Source: Alphaproteobacteria bacterium HGW-Alphaproteobacteria-18 | Lineage (GTDB): Bacteria > Pseudomonadota > Alphaproteobacteria > Caulobacterales > Hyphomonadaceae | Assembly: GCA_002841155.1 (NCBI GenBank) | Contig: PHEH01000011.1 | Span: 1 to 64,000 of the forward strand | Reading direction: 5' to 3' | Length of the DNA stretch: 64,000 nt | In this document: positions 27,523 to 36,346 of the stretch, one piece after another | Layout of the letters: every line of letters starts with the position of its first letter | Numbering within the stretch: position 1 is the first letter of the stretch | Translations under genes and position numbers: made by a program | Notes under the pieces: model-generated | What the model saw: the letters and a program-made list of their open reading frames with translations, nothing else | The model's database searches: none | What the model was told of the DNA's origin: nothing

Positions 27523-28578
27523 TCAATCGCTCGACGGATCGGCGTTTTCTTCCGGGGCCCCTTCGGATGGCCGGGCAATTGAAGATATCGCTGGCGTGAA
27601 ATCCATCCAGTCCACCTGTGAAATCCGGAATGCCCAGCCCCGGGCGCGCTCATTGATGGCGGCGCCCCTCTGGGCGCCTTCGCCGGCTTCTATGGCGCGT
27701 AGGGTAACGAAAAAGCCGTCGGCTTCCCGATAAGGCCGAACCTCCACTTCCAGGCCGTCATGGGTCTGCGTGATGTGGCTGCCAACAGCCCGGGTCTTCA
27801 GGTTGCTTGCCGGACGAACGCCAATGGGCTGGAACCGTGTGAGCGCGAGGGCGGGCCCGGTCGTCGCCAGGCGGCTTACCAACTCATAGGTTTCATGCGG
27901 TGGGGCAGGGCGAAAAGCCCGCTCACTCGAACCGATCGTGCGTTGCAGATAGAGCGAGGCGCCGCTTGCATCTGTCAGGCGCACCGCAGAAACCGCATCG
28001 CCGTTCAGATCAATGATATCAAGATCAAGCCAGGCCTCAGCCGAATAGAGCGGTGGCAGGCTGCCCGTAACTCTGTAGGCCTGCGCTTCATCCGGGCGGC
28101 GCACATAGATGTGCTCGTCTTTCCGGCCGGTCAGCAGGGCGGCGTTGACCCGTCCCTCCGCGCCGACCACTTCGACCAGGACGCCATTGCCCCCTTGGCG
28201 CGGATCGCCCAGGCCGATGGCATTCATCTTGGCAGGGTCGCGGGTGCGCGGCGCGTCCCAGACAAGTGTTTCCAGTCCTCCGGCCAGTTCATTGAGCCGG
28301 TCAGCACGGATGGGATATCCGTCAGTTCCCTGAAGGCGCCACCCGCCGGGAGTTGCAAACAGGGTATAGCTTTCGTCGGCCAGGGTGATGCGGATCTCGG
28401 TTGCAACAGCCCGCATCTGCGCAAAGCCCGGCAGAACGAGTTCCCCTTCCAGATCACTCCGGGGCGCGGCCGGGGTTCCCAGAAACTGGCTGCCCAAAGC
28501 GGTAAGCACCAGCGCGCCGGCCAGAGCCCCCATCACCTTGATCCGGAACGACCGGTGTTGACTTCTCAGCGCGGTCAT
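27523..28578 (-). CDS. DUF4340 domain protein of an ABC gene cluster
   Basis: A 351-residue protein with one N-terminal membrane anchor (VMGALAGALVLTALG) and a DUF4340 body (ITLADESYTLFATPGGWRLQG; ADRLNELAGGLETLVW; RVTGSLPPLYSAEAWLD). DUF4340 proteins are regularly encoded after GldG-type genes and are thought to be extracytoplasmic parts of the same ABC machinery. The start at 28,578 overlaps the gldG-like stop by four bases (ATGA), so I prefer it to the upstream ATG at 28,614. It is the last of four genes read leftward from 31,960. Confidence 0.88.
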   Translation of the reverse strand: MTALRSQHRSFRIKVMGALAGALVLTALGSQFLGTPAAPRSDLEGELVLPGFAQMRAVATEIRITLADESYTLFATPGGWRLQGTDGYPIRADRLNELAGGLETLVWDAPRTRDPAKMNAIGLGDPRQGGNGVLVEVVGAEGRVNAALLTGRKDEHIYVRRPDEAQAYRVTGSLPPLYSAEAWLDLDIIDLNGDAVSAVRLTDASGASLYLQRTIGSSERAFRPAPPHETYELVSRLATTGPALALTRFQPIGVRPASNLKTRAVGSHITQTHDGLEVEVRPYREADGFFVTLRAIEAGEGAQRGAAINERARGWAFRISQVDWMDFTPAISSIARPSEGAPEENADPSSD

Positions 28579-30470
28579 GGCGCGGCCCGCCGTTTCCGGG
28601 CCTGCCGGCGCCAAACGAAAATGCCTGCCAGCGTGACCAGCAAGGGGCCACCCCAGATGTTGATCGCTTTCAGGGTCGCTTCCAGCTGGTTGATGTCGTG
28701 GCGATAGTCGCGTTCGATATCGCGCAGGTTGGACCGTATGTGCAGGATGTCCTCACGCAGTCTGGCAAGCTCGGCCCGCTCGTCCGGTGTCAGCTCCGCT
28801 TCCGGATCTCCTGCGAAAAAACCGTCGCCGGAGGCGGCCGATTGCAGCTCGGTCAGCCGGGCCTGGGCAGTTGAGAGGCGCCCCTCCAATGCCGATTGCT
28901 CACGAAAATATTGCGACTCGGCAGCGTCGCGCATCTTATCGATCCGCACCATCGGGCGCAGGCTCGCCGCGCGGGAACGCAGCCGGGAAAGCTCTCCGCG
29001 GCCAGCCAGGGCGTCGAGCGAATTGAGCAGCAGCGCGCCATTGTCGGCCACGACCATGCCGCTGCCTGGCACCACATAGAAATCATCGGCCAGAAAATCT
29101 GCGTCCGCGATAAGGACAATCTCCGCAGGCACCTCGCTCGCATTGATATGGGGCGGCAGGCCTGCCGCTTCGGCCCGTGCTGCCTCCACTTCGCTCCGGT
29201 CGGCGGGTTCATCCATTGGCGGGGCGCCATCGGGAAAGGCGCTCGGCAATCTGCCGGAGAGGCGCGCGGCCATGACCAGCGGCGAAGCTTCCGTCATATA
29301 GTTTTGCAGCACTTCATTGGGGCCCATGTCCCGCGCGGCGCGTGCCGGTTCAATGTAGGAGGGGCTGGGGCCGGTCATGATCAGCGGGGCGAGCGTCACG
29401 CCCCTTGGCAGCGCTGTTTCTATCAGGGCGCCGGGCGCGCCGAAATTGACCACCCGCATCAGGTCTGCCGTGATCGGATCTTCCCGGCTCATCGTTTCGG
29501 CAGGCACGCCGACGAAAAGCGGATGGGCCACCTCTTCGATCCGCCCGGTGAAAGACTCCACCGGCACGGTCAGCGCATTGGCTGCGTCTGCCACCGCCTG
29601 CGGGGAAAGCTCCACACCCCAGGCCTTGCCGAGACGCCCAAGGCTGGAGCGGGCCAGCGTTTCGGTGGCGGAGAACATCGCGCCGGAAAGCGCGGTCTTG
29701 GCCGCCGGGTCCACCACGAAAATCACGCGCCCTTTGCGCATGACAAACTGGTCGATCAGCCATTCCTGCCGCGCGGTCAGCGCGCCCGGATGGGCCACCA
29801 GCAGCACGTCCATCTCCGGCAGGGAGCGGAAATCATCCGGGATCTGCTCAACGGTAAAGCTACGGCCGATATCCTGGAGCACCACATAGCCACTCTCCCC
29901 GCCCAGTGCCTTCATACCGGGCAGGGAGCTGATGATGCCAACCTTGGGCGGCTCGGGATTGTCCAGCCGCGCGATCATCCGGGTCAGATCATATTCCAGC
30001 GTCGTCTCGCGTTCGGGCGCCAGGAACGGGATCAGCCGCAGATCGTCAATCGTGTTGCGCCCGATGATGCCGAAATACAGCGGATCGCTGCCCGAAGCGG
30101 GGATCGCGCTGACCCCTGCGGCGAGCGCTTCGTCTTCAGCTTCGGAGAACGGCTTGGGGTCAATCTCCCGCACGCGGACATTTCCGCCAGAGACGGCCGC
30201 ATAGGTTGCCAGCAACTCGCGCACGCGCGCCGCATGGGCCTGGATCGCCGGATAATCCTGCCCGACGCGCCGGGAATAGACGTAGGTGATGTCTACCGGC
30301 TCGGCGAGATCGCGCAGTGTCACCCGCGTTGCGTCCGACAGGGTGTAAAGCTTGGCTTCGGTAAAATCGAGCCGCGCCCCCGCCAGCAGCTTCTGCGCCG
30401 CAATATTGCCGGCCAGCAGGATGATCCCGGCCAGCAGCGTCATAAGGACAAGATAGCGCCGCGCCTGCAT
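28575..30470 (-). CDS. GldG-family ABC transporter auxiliary protein
   Basis: A 631-residue protein with terminal membrane segments (LVLMTLLAGIILLAGNIAA at the start; AINIWGGPLLVTLAGIFVWRR at the end) and a large extracytoplasmic domain between. The start FTEAKLYTLSDATRVTLRDL and the PVDITYVYSR strand match GldG/ABC-type uncharacterised transport system proteins (PF09822). Near the C-terminus a coiled coil (residues about 525-600, ESQYFREQSALEGRLSTAQA) precedes the last helix. It works with the permease and ATPase upstream. The substrate in non-gliding bacteria is unknown. Confidence 0.9.
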   Translation of the reverse strand: MQARRYLVLMTLLAGIILLAGNIAAQKLLAGARLDFTEAKLYTLSDATRVTLRDLAEPVDITYVYSRRVGQDYPAIQAHAARVRELLATYAAVSGGNVRVREIDPKPFSEAEDEALAAGVSAIPASGSDPLYFGIIGRNTIDDLRLIPFLAPERETTLEYDLTRMIARLDNPEPPKVGIISSLPGMKALGGESGYVVLQDIGRSFTVEQIPDDFRSLPEMDVLLVAHPGALTARQEWLIDQFVMRKGRVIFVVDPAAKTALSGAMFSATETLARSSLGRLGKAWGVELSPQAVADAANALTVPVESFTGRIEEVAHPLFVGVPAETMSREDPITADLMRVVNFGAPGALIETALPRGVTLAPLIMTGPSPSYIEPARAARDMGPNEVLQNYMTEASPLVMAARLSGRLPSAFPDGAPPMDEPADRSEVEAARAEAAGLPPHINASEVPAEIVLIADADFLADDFYVVPGSGMVVADNGALLLNSLDALAGRGELSRLRSRAASLRPMVRIDKMRDAAESQYFREQSALEGRLSTAQARLTELQSAASGDGFFAGDPEAELTPDERAELARLREDILHIRSNLRDIERDYRHDINQLEATLKAINIWGGPLLVTLAGIFVWRRQARKRRAAP

Positions 30471-30473
30471 CGG

Positions 30474-31232
30474 TCAGCCAAGCCTCCGGCGCGATGCCCA
30501 GAGGCAATTGAGGAAGGCGAAAGTCGCGGTGAAGCCAAGGAAATACGCCACCACGCGCAGTTCCAGCACGCCCCTCTGGGCGCTCTCAAACTGGGTGATG
30601 AAGGAAAACCGCGCGATGAGATCGGCAAAGCCGGTGCCAAACAGCGTCTGCACGGTGGAGAGCACCAGCGGCCATCCGGCGGCTGTAAACACAAACGCGA
30701 TCACCACCGAAATCACAAACGCCGTCACCTGGCTCCCCGTCAGCGCCGACACCGCCGCCCCAATCGAAAGATACGCCCCCGCCATCAGCAGGCTGACAAA
30801 ATAGGTCAGCGCGATGGCGGCATTGTCCGGATTGCCGAGATAGTTCACCGAGATCCACATCGGGAGTGTCAGCACAAGGCCCGTCCCCGCCACGGTCCAG
30901 GCCGCGCAGAGCTTGCCCAGCACAAGGCCCGGCAAACCAAGCGGCAGGGAGAGGAGCAGTTCATCGGTCCCCGCCGCGCGCTCATCCGCCCAGAGGCGCA
31001 TGGCAAGCGCGGGCAGGAAGATCATGTAAAGCCAGGGATGCCAGGCAAAAAAGGGTTGAAGATCTGCCACGCCCGAATCAAAAAACCGCGCCGCCTCCCA
31101 GGTGAAGAGGCCCAGCGCCAGCAGGAACACGGCCAGGAACACATAGGCCATGGGCGTGGCAAAATAGGCGTTCAGCTCACGGCGATACGTTGCGGTAAAG
31201 CCGCTCATATGCTGGCGGATGGCGCTGATCAC
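30474..31232 (-). CDS. ABC-2 type permease (GldF-like)
   Basis: A 252-residue ABC-2 permease with six hydrophobic segments. The N-terminus (TYRRELNAYFATPMAYVFL) and the LWADERAAGTDELLLSLPLG block are typical of GldF/NosY-like permeases. It overlaps the ATPase stop by four bases at its start (31,229-31,232) and ends three bases before the GldG-like gene. Together they form an ABC exporter with a large extracytoplasmic partner. Confidence 0.92.
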   Translation of the reverse strand: MISAIRQHMSGFTATYRRELNAYFATPMAYVFLAVFLLALGLFTWEAARFFDSGVADLQPFFAWHPWLYMIFLPALAMRLWADERAAGTDELLLSLPLGLPGLVLGKLCAAWTVAGTGLVLTLPMWISVNYLGNPDNAAIALTYFVSLLMAGAYLSIGAAVSALTGSQVTAFVISVVIAFVFTAAGWPLVLSTVQTLFGTGFADLIARFSFITQFESAQRGVLELRVVAYFLGFTATFAFLNCLWASRRRLG

Positions 31233-31960
31233 AGCGTTGCCTCCTCCACCTGATCGGTCAGGCGGGCAAAGGCGCTTTCCAGCGTGCCGTCATCAGAGCG
31301 CCGGGCAAGGCCCTCTGGCGTATCATCGGCAATGATCCGCCCCCGGTCGACCAGCACAGCGCGGTGACACATCGCCGGCACTTCGGTCAGCGTATGGGTG
31401 GAGATGATGATGGCCTTGGTCGGCGCCATCCGCGCGATCAGCGCGCGCACGGCGCGTTTCTGGTTGGGGTCAAGCCCATCGGTCGGCTCGTCCAGTACCA
31501 GCACGGGCGGGTCATGCAGAATGGCCCCGGCCAGCCCCACGCGGCGGCGATAACCTTTGGAGAGCGCGCCGATGCGCTGGCCCAGAACGCCGGAAATGCG
31601 CGCATCGGCAATCGTGCGCTCGATGGCATCCTTGCGCTGGCCCTTGGGCATCTGCCGGGCGCTCGCCAGGAAGGCCAGGAATTCAGGCGGCGTCATGTCA
31701 TTATAGAGCGGCGCGCCTTCGGGCAGGTATCCCAGCGCCGCCTGCGCGCCGCGCCGGTCAGAGACGATGGATTTCCCGTCGATCAGCACATCGCCCACAT
31801 CGGGCTCCAGCACGCCGGCGATCATCCGCATCGTGGTCGATTTGCCCGCGCCATTTGGGCCGAGAAAGCCCAGCACGGTGCCTTTCTCCACGGCAAAGGA
31901 TATGCCGCGCACGGCCTGCTTGCTGCCATAGGCTTTTTCGAGCGATCTGACGTCCAGCAT
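31229..31960 (-). CDS. ABC transporter ATP-binding protein (GldA-like)
   Basis: A 243-residue ABC ATPase with Walker A LGPNGAGKSTTMRMI, Q-loop YLPEGAPLY, signature ALSKGYRRRVGLAGAI, Walker B VLVLDEPTDGLDP and the H-loop STHTLTEV. The signature reads LSKGY rather than LSGGQ, common in the GldA/CcmA-like exporter subgroup. It is first of the four-gene cluster with the permease, GldG-like and DUF4340 proteins, all translationally coupled by 4-base overlaps or near-overlaps. Confidence 0.94.
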   Translation of the reverse strand: MLDVRSLEKAYGSKQAVRGISFAVEKGTVLGFLGPNGAGKSTTMRMIAGVLEPDVGDVLIDGKSIVSDRRGAQAALGYLPEGAPLYNDMTPPEFLAFLASARQMPKGQRKDAIERTIADARISGVLGQRIGALSKGYRRRVGLAGAILHDPPVLVLDEPTDGLDPNQKRAVRALIARMAPTKAIIISTHTLTEVPAMCHRAVLVDRGRIIADDTPEGLARRSDDGTLESAFARLTDQVEEATL

Positions 31961-32057
31961 GAATGTCCCGCGCGTTCACGTCTCCCCCTGATAGCGGGCA
32001 TCGCTCCAAGGTCAAAGCCGAAGCCTCAGAGATTACGCGGGATTTAGGTACGCCCGG

Positions 32058-32813
32058 CTAAGCCGAAAACCGCGCGACCTCTTCGATCACGCATTTGGCC
32101 GCCACGGCAACGATCTTCCCGCCATCCTCAATGTTCGATTGGGTCGGGTCAGAGCCGATCCGCCCATCGGGAAAGTCGCGGCGATACTGCACGGCGTCGC
32201 CAATCGTACCCGTGGGGGCGATCTTCGGGCTCATTTCCGTCTTGCTGCGCTCCCGCTCGGGATAGCCCCAATAGGTCACGGAGACTTCTGAAGCCGTCGC
32301 GTGGCTGCCATGGCCGGTCGGGTAGAGCTGGTTGACCGTACTCATCACGTCCTTGAAATCCCACCAGTCCCGCCGCTTCAGTGTCAGGCCAGGGCGATTG
32401 TCCGCCCCGCGCGGATCAAAGCTGCGTCGCGCGTGGATCTCGGAGAAGGCCGCTTCGATGGTGGCGATGTTGCCGCCATGCCCGTTCAGCCAGTAAAGCC
32501 GCTCAAAGCCATGGCGCATCAGGCTCTCGGTCCAGTCGACCATCGCCGCAATCATCGTCGAGGGGCGCAGCGTCACCGTGCCGGGAAACCCCAGATGATG
32601 CTGCGCGCAGCCCACCGCAAAGGTCGGCCCGACCAGAATATCATCCGGCGCCAGGCTTTCGGCATGATTGGCAATGATTTCCGGGCACAGAGCATCCGTC
32701 CCGATAAAGCCATTGGGCCCATGCTGCTCGAACGAGCCAATGGGGATCACGATGGTCTTCGATTTGGTCAGCCAGGCTTCAATGTCGGGCCAGGTGGAAA
32801 CGGGAAGGCGCAT
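32058..32813 (-). CDS. creatininase-family amidohydrolase
   Basis: A 251-residue member of the creatininase/MftE family of metal-dependent amidases. Metal ligands are visible in IGSFEQHGPNGFIGTDA (Glu29, His31, Asp40) and in LNGHGGNIATIE, with the late TGHGSHATASEVS block. The start at 32,813 is four bases after the purK stop, with aaagga 8 bases upstream, so it is probably a third gene of purE-purK. The upstream ATG at 32,837 lies inside purK. Substrate is unknown; closest roles include creatininase or FAPy/GTP-derived amide hydrolysis. Confidence 0.88.
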   Translation of the reverse strand: MRLPVSTWPDIEAWLTKSKTIVIPIGSFEQHGPNGFIGTDALCPEIIANHAESLAPDDILVGPTFAVGCAQHHLGFPGTVTLRPSTMIAAMVDWTESLMRHGFERLYWLNGHGGNIATIEAAFSEIHARRSFDPRGADNRPGLTLKRRDWWDFKDVMSTVNQLYPTGHGSHATASEVSVTYWGYPERERSKTEMSPKIAPTGTIGDAVQYRRDFPDGRIGSDPTQSNIEDGGKIVAVAAKCVIEEVARFSA

Positions 32814-32817
32814 GAGA

Positions 32818-33897
32818 CTAGTCCTTTCGGGGGCCAAGGCGGCGCGTGATATGGCCCATCTTGCGGCCGGGCCGGGCTTCGCGCTTGCCGTAAAGGGTCA
32901 AAACATCATTCGCCTTGAGCGTTGCCGGGTCAACCAGCCCCGCATCGCCGATCAGATTGATCATCTCGGCATCAAACAGCCGGTGCGTATCGCCCAGCGA
33001 CCAGCCCGCCACGCAGCGGATATGCTGCTCGAACTGGCCGGTCTGGCAGGCTTCGGGCGTCCAGTGGCCGGAATTATGCACGCGCGGGGCAAATTCGTTC
33101 GCCAGCAGTGTGCCACCCGGCAACACAAAAAACTCCAGCGCCAGCACGCCCACATGGCCGAGCGCATCTGCCAGGTGCATCGCCTTGGCGCGCGCCTCGT
33201 CCTCCACCGCTTTGGAGAGGCCCGACGGGACAACCGAGCGCGCCAGGATGCCATTCTCATGACTGTTGCGCGGCGGCGCCCAGCTCGTCGTTTCGCCCAG
33301 CGTGTTGCGCGCCACCAGAACCGAAATTTCGCACGCAAACGCAATCGCGCCCTCAAGGATCGCCGGCATGGCCCCGATCTTTGCCCAGGCCTCATCGGCC
33401 TCAGAGGCATCGTAAACCCAGGCCTGCCCCTTGCCGTCATAGCCTTCGCGGCGCGTCTTCAGCACGCCTTTGCCGCCAAGGCTCGCCAGCGCAGCGGGAA
33501 TGTCGGCGGCAGAATTGATCTCGCAGAAAGGCGCGGTCGGAATCCCGTGATCGCCCAGAAACGTCTTCTCGATCATCCGGTCCTGAGACACCGAGAGCGA
33601 TTTTGCCCCCGGCAACACACGCTTGCCGGCTTTCTCGATCACCTCGACACTGGCCACAGCCACATTCTCAAATTCCAGCGTGATCACATCACAGGCCTGC
33701 GCAAACTCGGTCAGCGCCTCGGCGTCGTCCCAGTCTGCCTGAAAGGCGCCCGCCGCCACGCGGCCCGCGGGGGGATCATCTTCGGGCGAATAGATCAGCA
33801 CATCAAAGCCAAGCTGCGCCGCGGCGCCCGCCAGCATCCGGCCAAGCTGCCCGCCGCCCAATATCCCGATCGTCGCGCCGGGGCGAAGCGGGCTCAT
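32818..33897 (-). CDS. purK: N5-carboxyaminoimidazole ribonucleotide synthase
   Basis: A 359-residue ATP-grasp enzyme making N5-CAIR from AIR, ATP and bicarbonate in purine synthesis. The N-terminal [20 protein letters not shown] is the family signature, with [14 protein letters not shown] (ATP-binding), [20 protein letters not shown] and [11 protein letters not shown]. Its start overlaps the purE stop by four bases (33,894-33,897), the classical purE-purK arrangement. Confidence 0.97.
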   Translation of the reverse strand: MSPLRPGATIGILGGGQLGRMLAGAAAQLGFDVLIYSPEDDPPAGRVAAGAFQADWDDAEALTEFAQACDVITLEFENVAVASVEVIEKAGKRVLPGAKSLSVSQDRMIEKTFLGDHGIPTAPFCEINSAADIPAALASLGGKGVLKTRREGYDGKGQAWVYDASEADEAWAKIGAMPAILEGAIAFACEISVLVARNTLGETTSWAPPRNSHENGILARSVVPSGLSKAVEDEARAKAMHLADALGHVGVLALEFFVLPGGTLLANEFAPRVHNSGHWTPEACQTGQFEQHIRCVAGWSLGDTHRLFDAEMINLIGDAGLVDPATLKANDVLTLYGKREARPGRKMGHITRRLGPRKD

Positions 33898-34388
33898 TCC
33901 TCGGGAACCTCTTTCACGCTTTCGGTCTGCGCGGCGCGGAAGGCATCAAGCTTGGCTGCCACGGCGCTATCCTCAAGCGCAATGATCGAGGCGGCCAGAA
34001 TGCCCGCATTCGCCGCGCCCGCTTCGCCAATGGCCAGCGTGCCCACCGGAATGCCCTTGGGCATCTGTACAATGGAAAGAAGGCTATCGAGACCTTTGAG
34101 CGCTTTGGACTGAACCGGCACGCCCAGAACCGGCAGGGGCGTCATGGAAGCCGCCATGCCTGGCAGGTGCGCCGCGCCGCCTGCGCCGGCGATGATCACT
34201 TTCAGGCCGCGTTCCTTGGCGGTGGTCGCATATTCGACCAGCCTCTGGGGCGTGCGGTGCGCCGAGACGATCTTCGCTTCGAAAGCGACGCCCATATCTT
34301 CGAGAATCTTCGCGGCCTCGCGCATCACCGGCCAGTCCGACTGGCTGCCCATGATGATGCCCACGACCGGAGAGCGCGCCTTGTTCAT
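33894..34388 (-). CDS. purE: N5-CAIR mutase
   Basis: A 164-residue class I PurE converting N5-CAIR to CAIR. Motifs are [13 protein letters not shown], the [13 protein letters not shown] histidine and [13 protein letters not shown]. The frame extends to 34,442, but [10 protein letters not shown] at 34,388, with gagg eight bases upstream, matches the family start. It is first in purE-purK-creatininase, divergent from the GGDEF gene. Confidence 0.96.
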   Translation of the reverse strand: MNKARSPVVGIIMGSQSDWPVMREAAKILEDMGVAFEAKIVSAHRTPQRLVEYATTAKERGLKVIIAGAGGAAHLPGMAASMTPLPVLGVPVQSKALKGLDSLLSIVQMPKGIPVGTLAIGEAGAANAGILAASIIALEDSAVAAKLDAFRAAQTESVKEVPEE

Positions 34389-34521
34389 GCCTGCCTCGCC
34401 GCTGGAAAGCGCGCACCATAAGAGCGCGCCGCTGACCGTCAACCGCTCCTGTGAGGGGAAAGTTGGGGCGCAAAACGCGTCCCGTCTCTACAAGTGAGGC
34501 GATCACAGGTAGTGTTAACGA

Positions 34522-35208
34522 ATGATGGCAGATTCTCCTGGGCTCAGCGAAGCGGAAAAACGTGCCTTGATCGACGCGTTGGGCGTGGATCTTGCCGGGT
34601 TGGACCTGCGCGCCCGCGCCGCTATCGAGGCGCTTGCCGAAGAGGTGATCGTCCTGCGGGATGAAGCCGATACGTTGCGCGCCAGCCTCGCCGACGCCGC
34701 GCTGCTGGCCGATCATGACGTACTCTGCCCGGTCTTCAACCGGCGTGCCTTTGAACGGGAAGTGCGCCGTGAAATTGCCCTTTCCGGACGTTTCCAGACC
34801 CCTTTGACCCTGATTTTCATCGATCTGGACAATTTCAAGCAGGTTAATGACATCTACGGCCATGCCGCCGGCGACAGCGTTCTCCTCAAGATTTCCGACA
34901 TTCTCCTCGCCCGAACCCGCGAAACCGACATTGTCGGCCGTCTCGGCGGGGACGAGTTCGGTATCGTGCTCGCCCATGCCGGCCTGGAAGACAGCCGCCG
35001 CAAGGCCGCCCAGCTCGCCGCCGCCATCGACGCCCTGGAAGTGCGCGGAGAAGAGGGGACAAGCCTCTTCCCGGTTCAGATAGGGGCTTCTTGCGGCGTG
35101 GTCGAATGGCATGCCGGCCAGAGCCCGGCGGCGCTCATTGCGCGGGCAGATCAGGCGATGTTTGCCGAAAAATCGCGCCGGAAAGCCGAAGGCCGGGCAT
35201 TAAGGTGA
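34522..35208 (+). CDS. GGDEF diguanylate cyclase
   Basis: A 228-residue protein made of a short helical N-terminus (LIDALGVDLAGLDLRARAAI and EALAEEVIVLRDEADTLRAS, probably a coiled coil) and one GGDEF domain. The active site is intact: GRLGGDEFGIVL (GGDEF at residues 142-146), the metal/substrate element IFIDLDNFKQVNDIYGH, and an inhibitory I-site RETD at residues 133-136, five residues before GGDEF. It should make cyclic di-GMP with product feedback. No sensor or membrane domain is visible. A second ATG follows at 34,525. Confidence 0.93.
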   Translation: MMADSPGLSEAEKRALIDALGVDLAGLDLRARAAIEALAEEVIVLRDEADTLRASLADAALLADHDVLCPVFNRRAFEREVRREIALSGRFQTPLTLIFIDLDNFKQVNDIYGHAAGDSVLLKISDILLARTRETDIVGRLGGDEFGIVLAHAGLEDSRRKAAQLAAAIDALEVRGEEGTSLFPVQIGASCGVVEWHAGQSPAALIARADQAMFAEKSRRKAEGRALR

Positions 35209-35310
35209 AAATGCGGCAAGATACGTGGTTCTACCCATGACTTGCCTACACGAGTGTGGCATTCTTGCATCACCGGTCACACCGGACCGGAGACGTAAAG
35301 GAGACTGCCT

Positions 35311-35478
35311 ATGTCGCTCAACGGTCGCATCAGTGAACTCTCAGCGAAGCACCGCAATCTGGACGAGAAGATTTCCGACGAACAGAAACGCCCCTCTGCC
35401 GATGGCCTCGTCCTCAAGGATTTGAAGCGACAGAAACTCAAGGTTAAGGAGCAGCTGCGACACCTCAAGGTCAGCTAG
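35311..35478 (+). CDS. DUF465/YdcH-family small protein
   Basis: A 55-codon gene beginning MSLNGRISELSAKHRNLDEK and ending LKVKEQLRHLKVS, rich in Lys/Glu/Leu and predicted to form a helical hairpin. The pattern L-x-x-K-H-x-x-L-D-x-x-I...L-K-x-x-K-L-x-x-K-x-x-L is that of DUF465 (YdcH), common in alphaproteobacteria and of unknown function. A good site (aaaggaga at 35,297-35,304) precedes the ATG. The two-stem structure at 35,477-35,536 begins at its stop codon. Confidence 0.88.
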   Translation: MSLNGRISELSAKHRNLDEKISDEQKRPSADGLVLKDLKRQKLKVKEQLRHLKVS

Positions 35479-35536
35479 CCCTTTCCGGCAGTCCCGTTCC
35501 TTGGGGGCCGCAAAGGGCTCAGGAGAGGAACGGGAC
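35477..35536 (+). promoter_or_regulatory. interleaved two-stem leader (pseudoknot-capable)
   Basis: Stem 1 pairs agcccttt (35,477-35,484) with aaagggct (35,512-35,519). Stem 2 pairs gtcccgttcc (35,491-35,500) with ggaacgggac (35,527-35,536). The order 1a-2a-1b-2b is interleaved, so both can form only as an H-type pseudoknot; alternatively they compete. The aggaga element (35,520-35,525) in front of a 14-codon ORF (35,539) lies between 1b and 2b. Confidence 0.5.
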
Positions 35537-35538
35537 AC

Positions 35539-35583
35539 ATGCCGCTCTACCAGTTCAGCCTAATGACCGCTCCGGCCGCCTGA
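35539..35583 (+). CDS. 14-codon upstream ORF coupled to the SDR gene
   Basis: ATG at 35,539, product M-P-L-Y-Q-F-S-L-M-T-A-P-A-A, then TGA at 35,581-35,583. The last A of the stop is the first base of the SDR ATG (TGATG), the geometry of stop-start coupling. The SDR gene has no Shine-Dalgarno site of its own, whereas aggaga precedes this ORF by 13 bases. Expression is not shown; coupling is inferred. Confidence 0.4.
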   Translation: MPLYQFSLMTAPAA

Positions 35584-36341
35584 TGGTCCAGCCGGTCACC
35601 CTCGTCCTCGGCCTTGGCCGCGAAGTCGGCGAGGCCATTGCCCGCCGCTTTGAAGATGAAGGCCACAAGGTTCTTGTCGCCGACCCGTCCCAGGAACGCA
35701 TCGCCGCCGCGCGCGATACGCTCGATGAGGCCGTCCAGTTCTATCATGGCGAGCTGCATTCCCGGCTCGGCCTGCGCAACGCCGTCACGGCCGCCGTCGA
35801 AGCCTTCGGCCGCGTCGATCATGCGGTCATCGTGCCAGCCTATGAAGAACCCGACACCCTCCTCGATTTTGCCCAGGAGAAGTTCGAGAAAGCCCTCGGC
35901 AAATCCGCGCGCGGCGCCGCCATGGCCCTGCGGGTCATTGCCGAACGCCTTCTGGAACAGGAAGACCTCCCCGAAACCGGGGTTGAGCGAAAGCGCCAGA
36001 AGGGCTCGATCACCTTCGTCCTGCGCTATGCGGCGCAGGCCTCCATGCCCGGCCGCTTCACCGACACGGTCAGCCAGGCCGCCATCCAGGGCGTGATGCG
36101 CGCCGGCGCGCTGGAACTTGCCGAACACACCATCCGCGTAAACGCCATCGTCTCCCTGCGCCCGAGTGAAGAACGCGCGACGCCCTGGTCGCTCGGCCGC
36201 GTGCCGCTGGGGCGCGCGGTGCTCGCCGATGAGATTGCCGGCGCGGCTTACTTCCTCGCCTCGCGCGACGCCGCCTTCATGACCGGGCAGAGCCTGATCA
36301 TGGATGGCGGGCGTTCAACGCTGTCGGGCGTGCTGGAGTAG
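35583..36341 (+). CDS. SDR-fold protein lacking the Tyr-Lys active site
   Basis: A 252-residue SDR-fold protein. A dinucleotide-binding element (LVLGLGREVGEAIARRF) opens it and the family closing motif (MTGQSLIMDGG) ends it. However, where SDRs have Tyr-x3-Lys the aligned segment reads RFTDTVSQAAIQGVM, so Lys is replaced by Gln and the Tyr position is Asp, with no Tyr-x3-Lys nearby. The catalytic Ser region reads ITFVLRYAAQASM. It is therefore probably catalytically altered or a binding/regulatory SDR. The start overlaps a 14-codon ORF by one base. Confidence 0.8.
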   Translation: MVQPVTLVLGLGREVGEAIARRFEDEGHKVLVADPSQERIAAARDTLDEAVQFYHGELHSRLGLRNAVTAAVEAFGRVDHAVIVPAYEEPDTLLDFAQEKFEKALGKSARGAAMALRVIAERLLEQEDLPETGVERKRQKGSITFVLRYAAQASMPGRFTDTVSQAAIQGVMRAGALELAEHTIRVNAIVSLRPSEERATPWSLGRVPLGRAVLADEIAGAAYFLASRDAAFMTGQSLIMDGGRSTLSGVLE

Positions 36342-36346
36342 CCGCG

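Noticed and set aside
28896-31253. A 785-codon open frame on the plus strand
   Set aside because: It lies antisense to the GldG-like and permease genes, is rich in His/Arg/Gln/Gly as expected of a GC-rich shadow frame, and has no domain or ribosome-binding site.
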